Positions 9,911-22,785 of a DNA stretch of 64,000 nucleotides are shown here, piece by piece. The DNA comes from Saxidomus purpurata (lineage: Eukaryota > Mollusca > Bivalvia > Venerida > Veneridae). A program made the translations under genes and the position numbers. How positions within the stretch are numbered: position 1 is the stretch's first letter; each line of letters opens with the position of its first letter. The notes beneath the pieces were generated by a model. That model ran no database searches and was not told the DNA's origin. It worked only from the letters and a program-made list of their open reading frames with translations. The stretch covers positions 11,586,861-11,650,860 of the forward strand of contig JAFMSR010000003.1 in assembly GCA_022818135.1 (NCBI GenBank), written 5' to 3'.

Positions 9911-12579
9911 ATGGCGACAGGAGGGTGCGACAATGCATCAGATGAAATCATTTCTTATAAATGCTGTGTCTGTGTTGAAAACAAAATTACAAGAGAAGCT
10001 GAAAAATATTGTGTAGAATGCCAGGATTATTATTGTGTGCCATGTTCGGACGTGCACAAAAAGTTTCCGCTTATGAAGGGACATAAGCTGTTGGATAAAG
10101 CTGATTTCAGTACTACAAGTCTGCAGTCCGCTTTACCATGCCTCCCGACAGAGAGATGTCCTTTTCATAAGACGAAACTTCTTGACATGTACTGTAAAAA
10201 CCACGATGCGGTTATCTGTGCCACTTGTAGTAATGTAAAACACAGGTAAATTTTGTGACTATTTAAAAGAGGTCTCAGGAACAGAATCAATGTTTTTAAA
10301 AGATGCTGCAGCATCATGCAACACCTGATTTTACCTTGGCTATTAATTAACAGTTAAAAAATGTTTCCTTTACCAAAATTTTGTTATAAACGAGGATTCA
10401 AACCTGTACTAACAGCAACACAATGTAGGAATGGCGTTGGCCCACAGAAAGGGTATGGAAATAAGTGATATTTCTTTTTAGCTCACACAGTGCCAGTGTG
10501 AGCTGTTATGATTGCTGAACGTCCGTTATACGTCGACCGTTCACATTTTCCTTCAAACGACATGTCTGAAACCACGGGACCAATGTTGATGAAACTTGGC
10601 AGGGATATTCCTTGCATGAAGCTATATGCAGAACTCTGGTTGCCATGGCAATGAAAAAATTGACATCGCCCGGGATGTAACTTGATTTTACATATATAAG
10701 AACAAATTTCTTTGAAACCACAAGGCCTAGAGCTTAGATATTTAGCATGTAACATTGTATAGTCAACCTCTACCAAGATCGTTCAAATCATAACCCTTGG
10801 GTCAAAATTAGCCCAACCCTGGGGTCACTTGGTTTCACATAGGCTTATATAGGAAAAACTTTAAAAATCGTCTCTGAAACCACAAGGTATAGAGCTTAGA
10901 TATTTGACATGTAGCATTACCTAGTCAACCTCTGCCAAGATTGTTCAGATCATGACCCCCTGGGTGAATTTTGACCCAGTCTGGGGAATCACTTAATTTA
11001 ACATTCTAAGGCTTATAAACTGAAAACTTAAAAAATCTTCTTTTTGAGATTCATGTAACTATTGGTATGACTTTTACACATGTTTTTTGGCATCTAGCCA
11101 AGTCGTTATAACTGCAAATTTTAAAGGAGATACAACCATTGATAACATTTATGATAAAAAAGTTCTCAAAAGAATATTTGAAAAGCAAATAAAGACCCTT
11201 TTTGGTCTCCTACGTCACAACATTTTTTTTAAAGAAATGTGTTTGTTTCCAGGACTTGCCAAACCATACACTCTATCCCAGATGAAGTTGACAATCTCTA
11301 TAAAGAGTCTGCTTCAGCTGAAACAATGGTGAAGCTCACTACAGCAAAGAAAATAGCAGAAGATATAAAAGACAACAGACAACATCTTCTTAAGAAGCTG
11401 AAGGAAAACAGGAAGATGGCCACCAATGCTATAATCGACTTCAGAAAAGAAATGGAAAAGGAACTGAAGAAACTGGAATCTGAAACCCTCAAGGAAGTGG
11501 ATGCAGAATATGAAAAGAAAGAAATCAGTCTCCAGAATGATATCAAAGAAGTGGAGCAATACACTGCAAACCTAGACCAATCTGCCGACAAGCTGGCTAA
11601 ATCCAATGGCAATAAAGCTCAAGAATTTGTTACTGTGAAGATTTCTGAAAAGTACATCATAGCTATGGAAAGAAAAGGTTTTGAAAAACAAGATGCGTAT
11701 TATATGAAAATTGACTTTTTTGCTGATTTAGGAATCCAGAACTTTCTGAAAAATATAAATACGCTAGGACGAGTAGCAGTTTACGAGCCACGGACAACAG
11801 TGTATAACGTTAAACAACAGAGAGACGTCAACGTCAAGCTTAGAGACGATAAAGAAACGTGCCGGGTTACTGGTTCCTGTTTCATTGGGGACAGTACAGT
11901 GCTGCTTGCAGATTGTAGTAATAAAAAGTTGAAGCGTCTCAATATTTATACAAATACAATCAAAGATCATTTAAATCTGAAGGAAAAGCCTATTGCTGTC
12001 TGTAAGACAAATGAACAAGAAGCTGTTGTAAGCTTGTGGGAACAAACCATTCAGTTTGTATCATTGGGAGACAAGATGGCCATCACCAAAAGTCTGAAGA
12101 TGGGTCATTTTTGTAGTGGCTTGGCCTACAATGAGGGAAAACTGTTTATATCTGATGACAGCAATGCAGTATACACTCATGACGTAACTGGCACTGTGCT
12201 CAATAAAATTACAACAGACAAATCGGGCAACTCAATTTTCGATGATATTGGACATTTTTGTTTTAGTAAAAACAGAGAAACTGTGTATGTGGCTGATGTT
12301 TATAATGGACTAACAGCTATGGACACACATGGGAATCACTTATCAACCGATGTTGATTTAGCAGGCACTTACGGAATTTGTACAGATGGGAGAGGAAACA
12401 TGATTGTCTGTGGATGGACGTCTTCATATATTGTACAAATAAGTGAGAAATCAAAAACAAAGTTGGGGGTACTGGGAACATTTAAAAAACCTGTTTCAGC
12501 CTGCTTTGTTCCACACCAGAGCATTCTGTATGTAACTAGTTACAGTAGCAATAAAATCAGAGTTTATGAATTAGAGTGA
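9911..12579 (+). CDS. RING-less TRIM-like protein: two B-boxes, coiled coil, propeller-like C-terminus (paralog 1)
   Basis: Exons 9911-10245 and 11253-12579 (GT/AG, phase 2) give 553 residues. The start MATGG is chosen because the paralog at 45746 begins there; an upstream in-frame start at 9890 is not conserved. B-box 1 spans residues 18-58 (C18, C21, C34, C37, C42, C45, H49, H58). B-box 2 spans 83-114 (C83, H86, C95, H98, C103, C106, H111) and is cut by the intron at residue 112. A Lys/Glu-rich coiled coil follows at about 125-235. Residues 290-553 hold repeated YVAD/GICTDGRGN-like blades resembling an NHL-type propeller. There is no RING, so ubiquitin ligation cannot be assumed; such proteins are usually scaffolds or immune-type TRIM relatives, and the family is expanded in bivalves. 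Cellular role is unknown. Confidence 0.85.
10475..11020 (+). mobile_element. Helentron-like cassette in intron of B-box paralog 1
   Basis: Opens TTTTTAGCTCACACAGTGCC with a CACTGGCAC-type hairpin. It carries two to three degenerate 180-bp core units (ACCACAAGG, TAGCATTGTATAGTC, GGGTCACTTGG). The intron of paralog 2 runs AAGTGATATTTT-AATC at the equivalent point (near 50855) with no such sequence, so this is an insertion made after the genes split. The usual 3' hairpin is not seen; it is probably 3'-truncated. Confidence 0.5.
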
Positions 12580-12610
12580 GAGTAATCTGCTCTAGCCAAA
12601 GAATGAATGT

Positions 12611-13893
12611 AGGACATTATCCCCTAGGACAATATCCCTTTGGCTCATTTTTGTATAGGAGGACAATATCCCCTTGGTGATTTTGCAAAGGCGGACATTA
12701 GCCCCTTGCTAAATTTGCAAAGGAGGACATTATCCCCTTCTCCATAGGACATTATCCCCATGATGATTTTGCAAAGGAGGACATTAGCCCCTTCTATAGT
12801 TTGCATATTGAGACATTAGCTCGTTCATCCTAGGACACTAGCCTTTTGAAAATTATTCTTTTTGAATATAATTATTATTAAATGTATGGATTAATGGATC
12901 AAAGGCCACTTTTGTATCCTTAATGATGGGAAGAATATCAAAATTTATCTACCACATTCGTGTGAATAATAAAACATAATTCAAAGCAACATGAAACAAT
13001 TATATATTTTTTATTTAAGAAAACATTCTTCTCAAAACGATTAAACAAACACAGGAGTGTTATAAAGTCAAGCACTTTTACTTATACACAACTATTAAAA
13101 CCTTATTATTACACACGTCCAAATACTTTTAAAATGGAAAAAAATATTTAATAGGGACAATAAATTAAAGTGATTATATTAAACTGTGTCAGTTTATTAA
13201 ATTAATTTTATCTGAAGTAAGGTAATTTCAAACGAACAAAGAGCTAATGCCGTATTGATATATTAATGGAATCAGGTTGCATTTATTTATAAGTATCGTC
13301 ATTGAGTAGCTGACACAATTTTTTCCCCCAAAAAAGTCAGCCTAAACAACGGTTCAACATTAACAGTAATTTCAGTCTTAACATGTTAATTTGCATGACT
13401 CTCCAAATCGAAATTATATTACATACAGGTTTAGCACAACAATAGAGAAAAAAAAACACACTATAAACTGTTTTCATAGCACACATCACTTATATTTCTT
13501 AATCAGTTGACTCCAATGTTTGTACCAATGGCATTCAGAAGTTGTGCTAGAGTTTTCTCCTTCTTGTTGTATTAGTCACAGAGAGTCTGAAGGGTTTACT
13601 GGTGCATTGTTGTTTTTTGTATCAGATTTTCTTAAAATCAAGTCAAATTTTTAGATTTTACATTAAATCAACACTTATTTTTGATGTTAAAGGTATCAAT
13701 ATTGGTACCATATCACATATGTAAGAAGGGGCTAATGTCCTAGGGAGAAGGGGATAATGTCCTCCTTTGCAAAATCATCAAGGGGATAATGTCCTCCTTC
13801 TCAAATTTAGCAAGGGGCTAATGTCCTTTGCAAAATCATCAAGGGGATATTGTCCTCCTTAGCAAAAATGAGCCAAGAGGATAATGTCCGTTT
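12611..13893. mobile_element. Inner non-autonomous DNA element with long modular inverted repeats
   Basis: About 220 bp on the left (units such as GGACATTATCCCC, GGCTCATTTTTG, TTTTGCAAAGGAGGACATTAG) recurs inverted at 13725-13893. Each end has about five alternating GGACATTATCCCC / GCAAAGGAGG modules. The interior is AT-rich and non-coding. The exact termini and target duplication within the nest are uncertain. Confidence 0.55.
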
Positions 13894-13898
13894 ACCCC

Positions 13899-14040
13899 GA
13901 ATTACGGACACTTCGGACCATGGACACTTCGGACCATGGACATTTCGGACCAGACACGTCGGACCATATTTGTAGACACTTCGGACCATATTTGTAGACA
14001 CTTCGGACCAGATTTATAGACACTTCGGACCAGATTTGTA
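13899..14040 (+). repeat. CACTTCGGACC minisatellite
   Basis: About eight copies of GACACTTCGGACCATG- or GACACTTCGGACCAGATTTGTA-type units of 15-23 bp. It appears to be the expanded left terminal repeat of the outer transposon, since CATGGTCTGAAGTG occurs inverted at its right end. Confidence 0.7.
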
Positions 14041-15108
14041 ATCATTATAAATCATGGAAATAAAACAAAATTAATTTCACATTATAATATATCTTATTTA
14101 AAATGTTATAATTTTTAAGTTTATAATCGTTTAACTAGGGGTATAACATGTTAAAATTCATTAAATGCTTTGTGTATGTCGATGTTTTGATAGCAAACTG
14201 TTTATGTTTTTGTTTATGTCGTAAATTGCGGCTGTAATTTGCCAACATTGTAACAAGTTGTTGTTTTAACAATTGACACGTTCGGTCACTGCCTCGCACA
14301 TTTTTAAAAGAGCGTTGTGTAGTGTCAAATTGACAAAGTAATTATGAAAAGATTATGTAAAATGGTGATATTACCGTACAAACTGACCATCATAATTTTA
14401 AATAAAACAGTGATTATTGATTTATACTCCTAGAATGATAAATATTGACATAGTTATAACCCCAAAATAACAGTACCATAAACATCTGCAAAACAATCAA
14501 ATCGAATATGTCTATAAAATGAACAGCCTATCACAAAATGAGTCTCACTTTCAATTAACTGACTACTACAAAATCTACCTATTCTGTTCTCTTAAAATTT
14601 CACCAATATATCGACGAGTTTTTGAGTAGAAAACAAAAATGCACTACGATAATAAAAATTGCAATAGTTTTAACCATGAAATAGCAATCTTCACAAAATA
14701 TTTCCACATTTGAAGTGTACATGGTCTGAAGTGGGTCGGCACCTAGCCAAATACTACCAACTCATCTAGAATTATTTAATGTAGGACAATGTACAACAAT
14801 ACAATACTGGACAAAGAGTAATAATTAAAATAGAGTCATATAGATATTATCTAATGTTACTGAAAAGGACAAATATGATTGACCACTGAAGTTTATCTCA
14901 CAAGTCAAGCAACATATCATTAGATTTATTGCATCAAATAACAGAACATTGCATAACATAACATAACATAATTATAGCATAATATAACATAACACAAACA
15001 AAATATAACATAATCTCTATAGTCCTAAAATATATGGAAAATTGGCTACTTTCATGGATAGGGACATGTAGTGGGAACTTAAAATGCATAAATGTGTGTG
15101 TAAGTCTT

Positions 15109-16170
15109 ACGCTGATTGCTGATGTATAAACAGGTTGTTTATTGGTATGCATAATGATGCTGATTGCTGCTTGATAAACAGGCTATTTATTAGTATACAT
15201 AGCGACATTGATTGCTGATTGAAAAACGTGTTGTTTATTGGTATGCATAATGATGCTGATTGCTGCTTGATAAACAGGCTATTTATTAGTATACATAGCG
15301 ACATTGATTGCTGATTGAAAAACGTGTTGTTTATTGGTATGCATAATGATGCTGATTGCTGATTGATAAACAGGCTATTTATTAGTAGGCTTAGTGACGC
15401 TGATTGACGAACATGTTGTTAATTGACATGCATAATGATGCTTATTGCTGATTGATAAACAGGTTGTTAATTGGTATGCATTATGATGCTGATTGCTGAT
15501 TGATAAACAGGCTATTTATAAGTAGACATAGTGACGCTAATTGCTGATGTATAAACATGTTGTTTATTGGTATGTATAATGATGCTGATTGCTGATTGAT
15601 AAACCGGCTATTTATTAGTAGGCATATTGATGCTGATTGCTGATTGATAAACATGTTGTTTATTGGTATGCATAATGATGCTGATTGCTGATTGATATAA
15701 AGGCTATTTTTTAGTAGGCATAATGACGCTGATTGCTGATCGATAAACATGTTGTTTATTTGTAAGCATAATGATGCTGATTGATATACAGTTTGTTTAT
15801 TTGTATGCATAACGATGCTGATTGATAAACAGGCTATTAGGCATAACGACGCTGATAGCTGATCGATAAACAGATTGTTAATTGGTATGCATAATGATGC
15901 TGATTGCTGATCGATAGACAGGTTGTTTATTGGTATGCATAATGATGCTGGTTGCTGATTGATAAACAGGCTATTTATAAGTAGGCATAGTGACACTGAT
16001 TGCTGATGGATAGACATGTTTTTATTGATAGGCATAATAACGCTTCTTGATGATTTGGGAAACATGTTGTTTATTGATATGCATTATGAAGGGGATTGCT
16101 GATGTATGAACATTATGTTAATAGGTAGTCATGAAGACGCTGAGTGCTGATTGATATAAAGGCATATTAT
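15109..16170. repeat. 48-bp minisatellite, about 21 units, two alternating subtypes
   Basis: Units run GATGCTGATTGCTGATTGAT-AAACA..., then one of two tails: GGCTATTTATTAGTAGGCATAGT or TGTTGTTTATTGGTATGCATAAT. These largely alternate (a 96-bp higher-order period). Because 48 is a multiple of three, the minus strand stays open for up to 194 codons as a 16-residue repeat (INSLFINQQSASLCLL). No domain, upstream exon or start context supports translation. A shorter homologous array follows paralog 2 at 56474, so it predates the gene duplication. Confidence 0.85.
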
Positions 16171-18839
16171 TGGTACATGTAGGTGTATATAACACTAAAT
16201 GCTGATTGAGAATATCTACTTGCTTTGTATGTACAAATGTATTTGATAGAGTGCAAAAATTTAATAATAAATGTACATGTATCCATTTAGTTTTTTTTTG
16301 TGTTATGAGTTTTCCTTTAACTAATTTATAATGAGGATCAAATGATAACAGTTTAAATCATTACTCGACCCGTAGAGTTTAAAATGTGTTAAAGTTCATG
16401 GGTCTTATTTTTAAAATTTGTTGTTATAACGGAGATACCATAAGTTTTGCGTCAAAATAAAATTTCTCTTAGATTCAATTAGGACAATTTCTGTGCGGCT
16501 AAAGCCATAAACGACGTGATCAAGTTGCATGCCCCTACATACATCTGTAGATTGAAAAATAACAAACACATAATTAATTACTTCAATCGCTTTGATGTAG
16601 ACTTTATGACTACAATTATAGTAAGGAGCGCTGTTGTTTTCTGTTTCTCGTAGCACCAGTCTTGGTCTTTATGCTTAAACCTACACAATGGAAATGTTTG
16701 ATAGTCCCTACATTAGATTGAAAATAACCAATACCATATATAGTGATTGCTTAAATCACTCTGGTGCAGACTGTAAGGCTATAAGTACATTTTGTATCGC
16801 TGCTATACTATACAAATAGCGCTGCCGTGTATTCTTAAGTTTAAACACGGAACTGAGAATCTAAGCAATTGCGTACGTTTACAGCCCCCAGCGAAGCATT
16901 GCAGAAAGGTCTTGGAGACCACATTGCTATCATCACAAAGACTTCCGATTGTTTGGCATACCATACTTGAAATGCTAGCACGGGACTACACCTTTCTTCA
17001 CAGACTCTTCGTTTTTGTAGAAAGTCAAAAAGGAAAAGAACCGAATTTGGACATATTGAGACCGGCTTTTGTAATGTCTGTTACAATGTAACAACGGTCT
17101 GAATATTTAATTCAAATCACTTGAAGTTCAGAAATGCTGGTATCTTTATACAGTCGTTTGATATGTATTTAATGAAGATGTGTAAGTCTCAGTGAAAGAA
17201 ACCTAATCAAAATGCGAACAAGAAAAACACATTTATTAACAAGATGAAGGTCAAGGATGAGTTTATTTCATGATAAATTTTGCAAAACAAAACCCAATAT
17301 GTATATCATAAAGGTTAAGCCATGTCATCGTTTTAGGGGTGGAGGTCATAGTTTTAAGGAATACTTTGCATTTAGAATATTTCGACAATGAGTCATAAGG
17401 TGATTTGAGTGCCAATAAAGTAAAATCACTGACGAAAAAAGATTTAAGATGAAATATTTTTCCTGGTGAAAGCTGTTAAGTTATTATGTTTGACAATTAA
17501 AATACATTGTACTGTATTTTTTGAAGTCGTAACAGTATGTTACAAGAATGTTTCTATATAGAACATATTGTGGAAAACAACATCAACAAAACCAACACCT
17601 GTTGATTTTAATCTGAAGTTATTCATTTTCTTTAAATAATTTGCGGAGGGATCATTAGATAATTGTGTATGACGACTTTAATTGTCAAAAAGGGCAAAAT
17701 GTTTTAAAGTAGCAGTCTCAAATCCCTTTATCTGTTTCTCGCTGCACCAGTCTTGATCTACGCAACAGAAAGGTTTGATAAACATGGAAACTTTGTGTAT
17801 CATGTTTGAGCAATTGCTTATACTCTTAATCTGTAATTTTTAATTACTTTGGAACACGGATGAATTCCAAGAATCTTATTTCCATTTTTTATTCCTAATT
17901 AGCACGACATTGTGGAATTGTTTTCATACATTTCGAACTACATTTAATAGTATGATTTGATATGATTACGATACTTTTAAAATCAAGCATCAGCGTATGG
18001 TGGCTGATAATTGCCGTTTCGCCCGGTGACCCCGCCGAGCGAAACCACGAGAATCAAGAGGGGCGAAAACACAGTAACTAGCGTGTATGGGGGGCGAAAC
18101 AAGACAATTTGAGGAGAGAATGGGCCAGAAATTTGTTTTAAAAAAATGAAATGGCATGGGCGCGGCTCACAAACTGGACGTTCTGAGAACGTCAATTATC
18201 ATTGTCTAAGCTCCGCGCCCGGCCATTTTACTTTTTAACACTCGATTCTAAAAATCGTATTTTCGTCATGAACAATAATTAATGTTAAAACTTTTAATAA
18301 TATTTCATTTACAGTTTATGGAACTATCATGGAATTTGTCAGAGAGAATATCTTAAAATTTTGACTGCGTTAGAATATGGTTAATATGGGCATAAAAACT
18401 AGGTCAGTAGGGTAAATCTTACAAATCTTGTGCATGTTTTAGAGGAGGCAGCAGTGTTTCATGAAATTTTACTGAATGTTGATCAGGATGTTTGTCTTGA
18501 GCTTGAAGCTTCAAAACTTAGGCCAAAAGGTCAAATCATAGTAAAATCTTGTGCACACAATAGAGACTGCATTTTGCTCTCACTTATCACGTGAGAATGG
18601 TTGTCCTGAAAAACTAAAGCTTGAGTTTGAAATTGGGTTAGAAACGCCAATCAAAAAGACAAGGCTATTCCATCAAATTAAAGAAAAACTTTGTTTACAC
18701 TATGAATACCATATTCTATCCTCTCTTCATTAAACTTGGTCAGAATTATGTTTGATTAGATAATGAAAGAACAATTTTGAAAATCCGTCAGATGCGGTCA
18801 AGAACATCAAGCAGTCTTAACAAAAGCAATGGCTAGATA
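16171..18839. other. Intergenic region without a supported gene
   Basis: 16171-17100 is loosely homologous to 56950-57500 and marks the far end of the B-box duplication. CACCAGTCTTG with flanks recurs at 16655 and 17747. A GC-rich island at 17990-18225 has two GGGGCGAAA(A/C) modules and an inverted GGGCGCGG/CCGCGCCC pair; it is probably an unnamed repeat. ORFs at 16792-17091 and 18551-18733 have no recognisable content. Confidence 0.4.
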
Positions 18840-20030
18840 AACAAGAGCGGTCACATGACAGCACGCTCGACTATTCGAAAGCTTGTTGGTAAACTGGGTT
18901 TTTTGTCTCAGAACAGGAGTATTGTGTAATTGTCTATAATAATTAAGGTCAAAGATATGAAACCTGTTCAAAGACCTTTGTAAATGTACATTGCATTCAA
19001 AGCCTTACTCTGGATTCTGCAAGCCAGCTGGAGGGAGGAAATGGGGATAATTTCAAATAAATACATGACCTTGTATAATTTGAATAATTGTGTAACTTTT
19101 CAAAATTGATATGAATAGAATTAAAAAAGCATGACCGCTGCATGCTGCATAATTATTCTATGACATTTCAAAAGAAAGCCATTTCGAATATTTCCATATT
19201 AGTCTGGTAAAAACTGTGACAAAATTCTAAGCTAACAGTAAGGATACATTTTAAGTTTCAAGTCCATACGTTCAATAGTATTCAAGATATTTGACTTTAT
19301 AAAAATCTTTAACAAAAAATCCAAAGTTAGAAAGGTGCATAAATCTGTCAAAAATCAAAACACAGTTATGGGGATTGTTTCCTCAGGTGAAGATGTTGAT
19401 GGTAGACACATGATTTGAGTTTTAAGTCAATACTTTTGATAGTATTCAAGATATTTGACTTTATAAAATCTTTTACCAAAAATTCAAAGTTAAAAAGGGG
19501 CATAAATCTGTCAAAAGTCAAAACAGAGTTATGGGAGATTGTTTCCTCAGGTGTAGATGTTGATGGTAAACATATAGTTTGAGTTTCAAGTCAATACCTT
19601 ATATAGTATTAAAGATATTTGAATTTATAAAAAACTTTAACCAAACATTCAAAGTTAAAAAGGGGCATAAATCTGTCAAAAATCAAAAAAGAGTTATGGG
19701 GATTGTTTCTTCAGGTGTAGATGCTGATGGTAGACACACACTTTGAGTTTCAATTCAATACCTTTGATAATATTCAAGATATTTGAATTTATATAAAACT
19801 TTAACCAAAAATTCTAAGTTAAAAAGGGGCATAAATCTGTCAAAAAATCAAAACAGAGTTATGGGGAATGTTTCCCTAGGTGTAGATGTTGAAGGTTAAC
19901 ATACAGTTTGAGTTTCAAGTCAATACCTTTGACAGTATTCGAGATATTTGACTTTATAAAAAAACTTTAACCAACGCAGACGCCGACGCCGGGGAGAGTG
20001 CAATAGCCCCCTTATTCGTCGAGCTAAAAA
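18840..20030 (-). mobile_element. Helentron-like cassette (reverse orientation) with 190-bp tandem core
   Basis: On the plus strand it reads AACAAGAGC...GACAGCACGCTCGAC to GTCGAGCTAAAAA, the reverse complement of the ends of the element at 1766. The core holds four to five units of about 190 bp (TTTGAGTTTCAAGTCAATAC, ATTCAAGATATTTGACTTTA, GGGGCATAAATCTGTC, GTTATGGGGATTGTTTCC). The core is unrelated to that at 1766. Thus the ends are conserved while the core is exchanged. Confidence 0.6.
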
Positions 20031-20101
20031 CTAATGAATCAAGTGTATCTATCCAAGAATTACACTGAAAATGCAAGAGTGATAAGACACAATGTTAAAA
20101 G

Positions 20102-20200
20102 TTGGACAGCAAAGGATGTTTGACGGCTTCCTTAAAATGCTTTAAAACTGTAATATTACGTATCAACTGTGGCAAGTTATTCCAAAGGATACATACCTGA
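20102..20200 (-). pseudogene. LINE reverse-transcriptase tail fragment
   Basis: Read on the minus strand, a short open stretch encodes LWNNLPQLIRN-type residues followed by LKHFKEAVKH. This WN-LP--IR...FK--LK pattern is diagnostic of the C-terminal end of CR1/L2-type LINE ORF2 proteins. Only about 30 residues remain. Confidence 0.4.
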
Positions 20201-22785
20201 TAAACAAAAGTATTTTACCAAATCACTTAACTTGAGAATACAGAAACATCCACTGTCATTGAAATTTAATCTTGATGGATCATCAGGATGGGGACAAATT
20301 GTTACCCTAAACCTTGTACAATGATTGTGTAATGAGATTACATGATTAGAATGTTATCCCAAGTAATCTGGAGCTATGCCTGGCTTAACTGTGACATACA
20401 TTGTCTGCTAATAATCCATGCAAAGAAACACATGTACAAAGATACTTGTAACCAACTTACATTGTTTACAGCTGGCGTTGACATCGATAATGGATCACCA
20501 TATGTATAAGTACTAAGTGTTTTTGTATGTAAATACTGTAACATGTGTGTTATAAACTTGCAGCCTTGATTTATTTAAACGAATTGGCTATTAATTCAAT
20601 AATATTAGATCTGCATTATAAATACTAAATACAAATAGGTACCAAGTGCAGAAGAGGCATTTATAGGCTGTTCTCGGATTATTCTGTACAATCAATTCAG
20701 ATCGAGGAGGTATCTCTTAACTCTTAGTAACTGTTTCACTTTAGTACTCGCTACATGACCACAATATAAATTTGTTTTAATCGCTTTGGTCACAGGTAAA
20801 TATACACTATTTTTGTATGTATCAGCTGTGACCTAATCTAAGAAGGAAAGTTAAAACTATATAGATAAAATTGTTAAGTGATTGCACATTTTTACCTCTT
20901 TATGACCTTGACATTGACCTTTTGTGACTTAAAACAGTGGTATGATTTAACTAAAGCATATAATATTCAAAAACGTTTACAAATACAAAGAAAATATACG
21001 AATATAATACAAGCCGGAACACGCAAAGTATGTGTTTATGAGATATATGCTTACCTTTTACGCAAAATTAGCGATTGACGTTTGTCACATTTTCAATATT
21101 ATACCATGAAATGAGTTTTGTATATAACTATGATGACTAGAGGTTGTAACAATGCACTTTTTATAAACCTGAAGCGAAATATACAAAAGCAAATTAAAAC
21201 TTTACTAGGTAAAACGCATTTTTTAGCATTGATTTTTCAATTTGACCCGTAATTGACCCAGATTTATGACCTTTAGTGACCTTGACTAGCATTTCATTGC
21301 AGAGTTCTATATTAAAGTCAACATCATTTGAAACATTTTACCTGTAATCGATAAAATAACATTTTACCATTACCTCATGAAACGGCGGCCATCTTGGACG
21401 CCATCTTGGTTTCCATAGAAACTGACATGATGTCAACTGTCCACGCTAGCCAAAAATAAAGTTCAGCCATCCCTCTAAACAATTATACCAAGACATGCTC
21501 TGGACAAAAAATGCACACAAAAACCTCTAGGGACTGTACTATTCAATGGTTTAAATGTAAATACTTTTACTATGTAAAAACAGTAGACCGTCATTCATAT
21601 TTGTTTCTTATTTTGTCAATGACAAACACTCCCATAGTTAGATAATTAATTGCTATCGAGTGATAATACAAAATGTTTAAACAATCAACTTGTCGTTATT
21701 GTGGTCAGTATAATAATAAATGGTACTGTCAAACCTAAACGAGGGACACCTCCATGACTCGGGGTTACTACGACCGGTGGTCGTTCGCAAACCCTTGACA
21801 GACGATGAAATACTGCAATGATCACAATCAAAATGGCCGTACTGGTTTATAGTTAAAGTAAGGTTCTTTAAACAGAATGAATGCTTTGAAAACATTTGAA
21901 CACTTATAATTAAATGACACAGCGTTCTTTTTCGTACAAACTAAAATCCTTACGGTTCTTTATATCACAAATACACATGACAATTCAAATTTCTGCTTAA
22001 ACAATTCCAAATTTAATTAAGCGTAAGTTTTAGTATGTCTAGGTCTTTGAACAAGATTGTCAGACCATTTACATTAGTTTGAAGGGACACTACATGTTGA
22101 CAAGAATTACAGAAAAAAGCATCTGCGTTACTGTATGTAACACTGAGGCTACATCCAGTCTACAGTTAATGTTGAAGAAAAGTAGGAATAGGCCAGTAAA
22201 TATTTGACACCTTTAACAAATGTGTCGAGCACACGTATATTTGTTCAATTAAGCAATTGAGTACATGTGTAATATGTTATTCTTTAAATGCATCCGGTTG
22301 ACAGTAAGTCAGAACAGCCGTTTTGTATAAACTATTTCACAGACGTAACACAAGAAATTGATTGTTATAAATCCGGCACAGCGATAATTTCGTATGATCA
22401 TATATCTTCAGATAAAAAACGTATTTTGTTTGATCTTTTTCATGTACTTTCATTACAAGAAAACGACAAAAAGGCTTTCACTGCGTGATATATGTTTTAG
22501 CTTGTCTTCTATCTATTAGTAGTTTTATGCAAATCGTTACTTCAGCTTTTTCTTCATACTCTTTTTCTTCATACTCTTTTTTTCAAACTCTCAATATAGC
22601 CAGCCAAACTTATTTTGTATTATTAGAAAAAGACATAACGCATAATATGACGCACATCTAGTAAGTCAATCAAACGTTCAATAACCTCTTGTATCTCTGG
22701 TAGCATTGTGTATATAACACATCTAAAATGTATTCTTGTAGATAAATGTCAACAAAGAGACAGGTATTTTTTAATCTTTACTCCA
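20201..22785. other. Intergenic region without a supported gene
   Basis: Contains degenerate repeat motifs (GACCTTGACATTGACC near 20905, ATGACCTTTAGTGACC near 21270, GGCGGCCATCTTGGACGCC near 21383). Small ORFs at 20878, 21677 and 22288 have no recognisable domain. The last may be part of the IAP 3' flank on the opposite strand. Confidence 0.35.

Larger units (their letters stand above)
12601..14742. mobile_element. 2.14-kb composite insertion with 9-bp target duplication
   Basis: CTAGCCAAA occurs at 12592-12600 and again at 14743-14751. Paralog 2 has a single uninterrupted CTAGCCAAATACTACC after its stop codon, so the empty site is directly visible. The insert holds an inner TIR element (12611-13893) and outer sequence whose CGGACACTTCGGACCATG motif (from about 13902) recurs inverted near 14710-14738. 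A 9-bp duplication suits a Mutator-like element; no transposase is present. The insertion separates the gene 1 stop codon from its old 3' flank. Confidence 0.65.

Noticed and set aside
10390..10450. tRNA-like sequence (GGATTCAAACCTG, also at 50771-50783)
   Set aside because: Inverted it resembles a B box, but no A box or cloverleaf can be drawn. It is simply conserved intron sequence of the two B-box paralogs.
11298..11612. Minus-strand Ser/Phe-rich ORFs opposite the coiled coils (also 52819-53163)
   Set aside because: Antisense shadows of the Lys/Glu-rich coiled-coil exons.
15109..16170. CRISPR-like regular array
   Set aside because: Units are contiguous 48-bp tandem repeats without unique spacers, and the genome is eukaryotic.
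17990..18225. GC-rich island as a CpG-type promoter
   Set aside because: Repeated GGGGCGAAA modules and no nearby gene suggest a dispersed repeat instead.
22288..22488. 66-aa plus-strand ORF at 22288
   Set aside because: It has an ATG and protein-like composition, but no recognisable domain, neighbour or splice context supports it.
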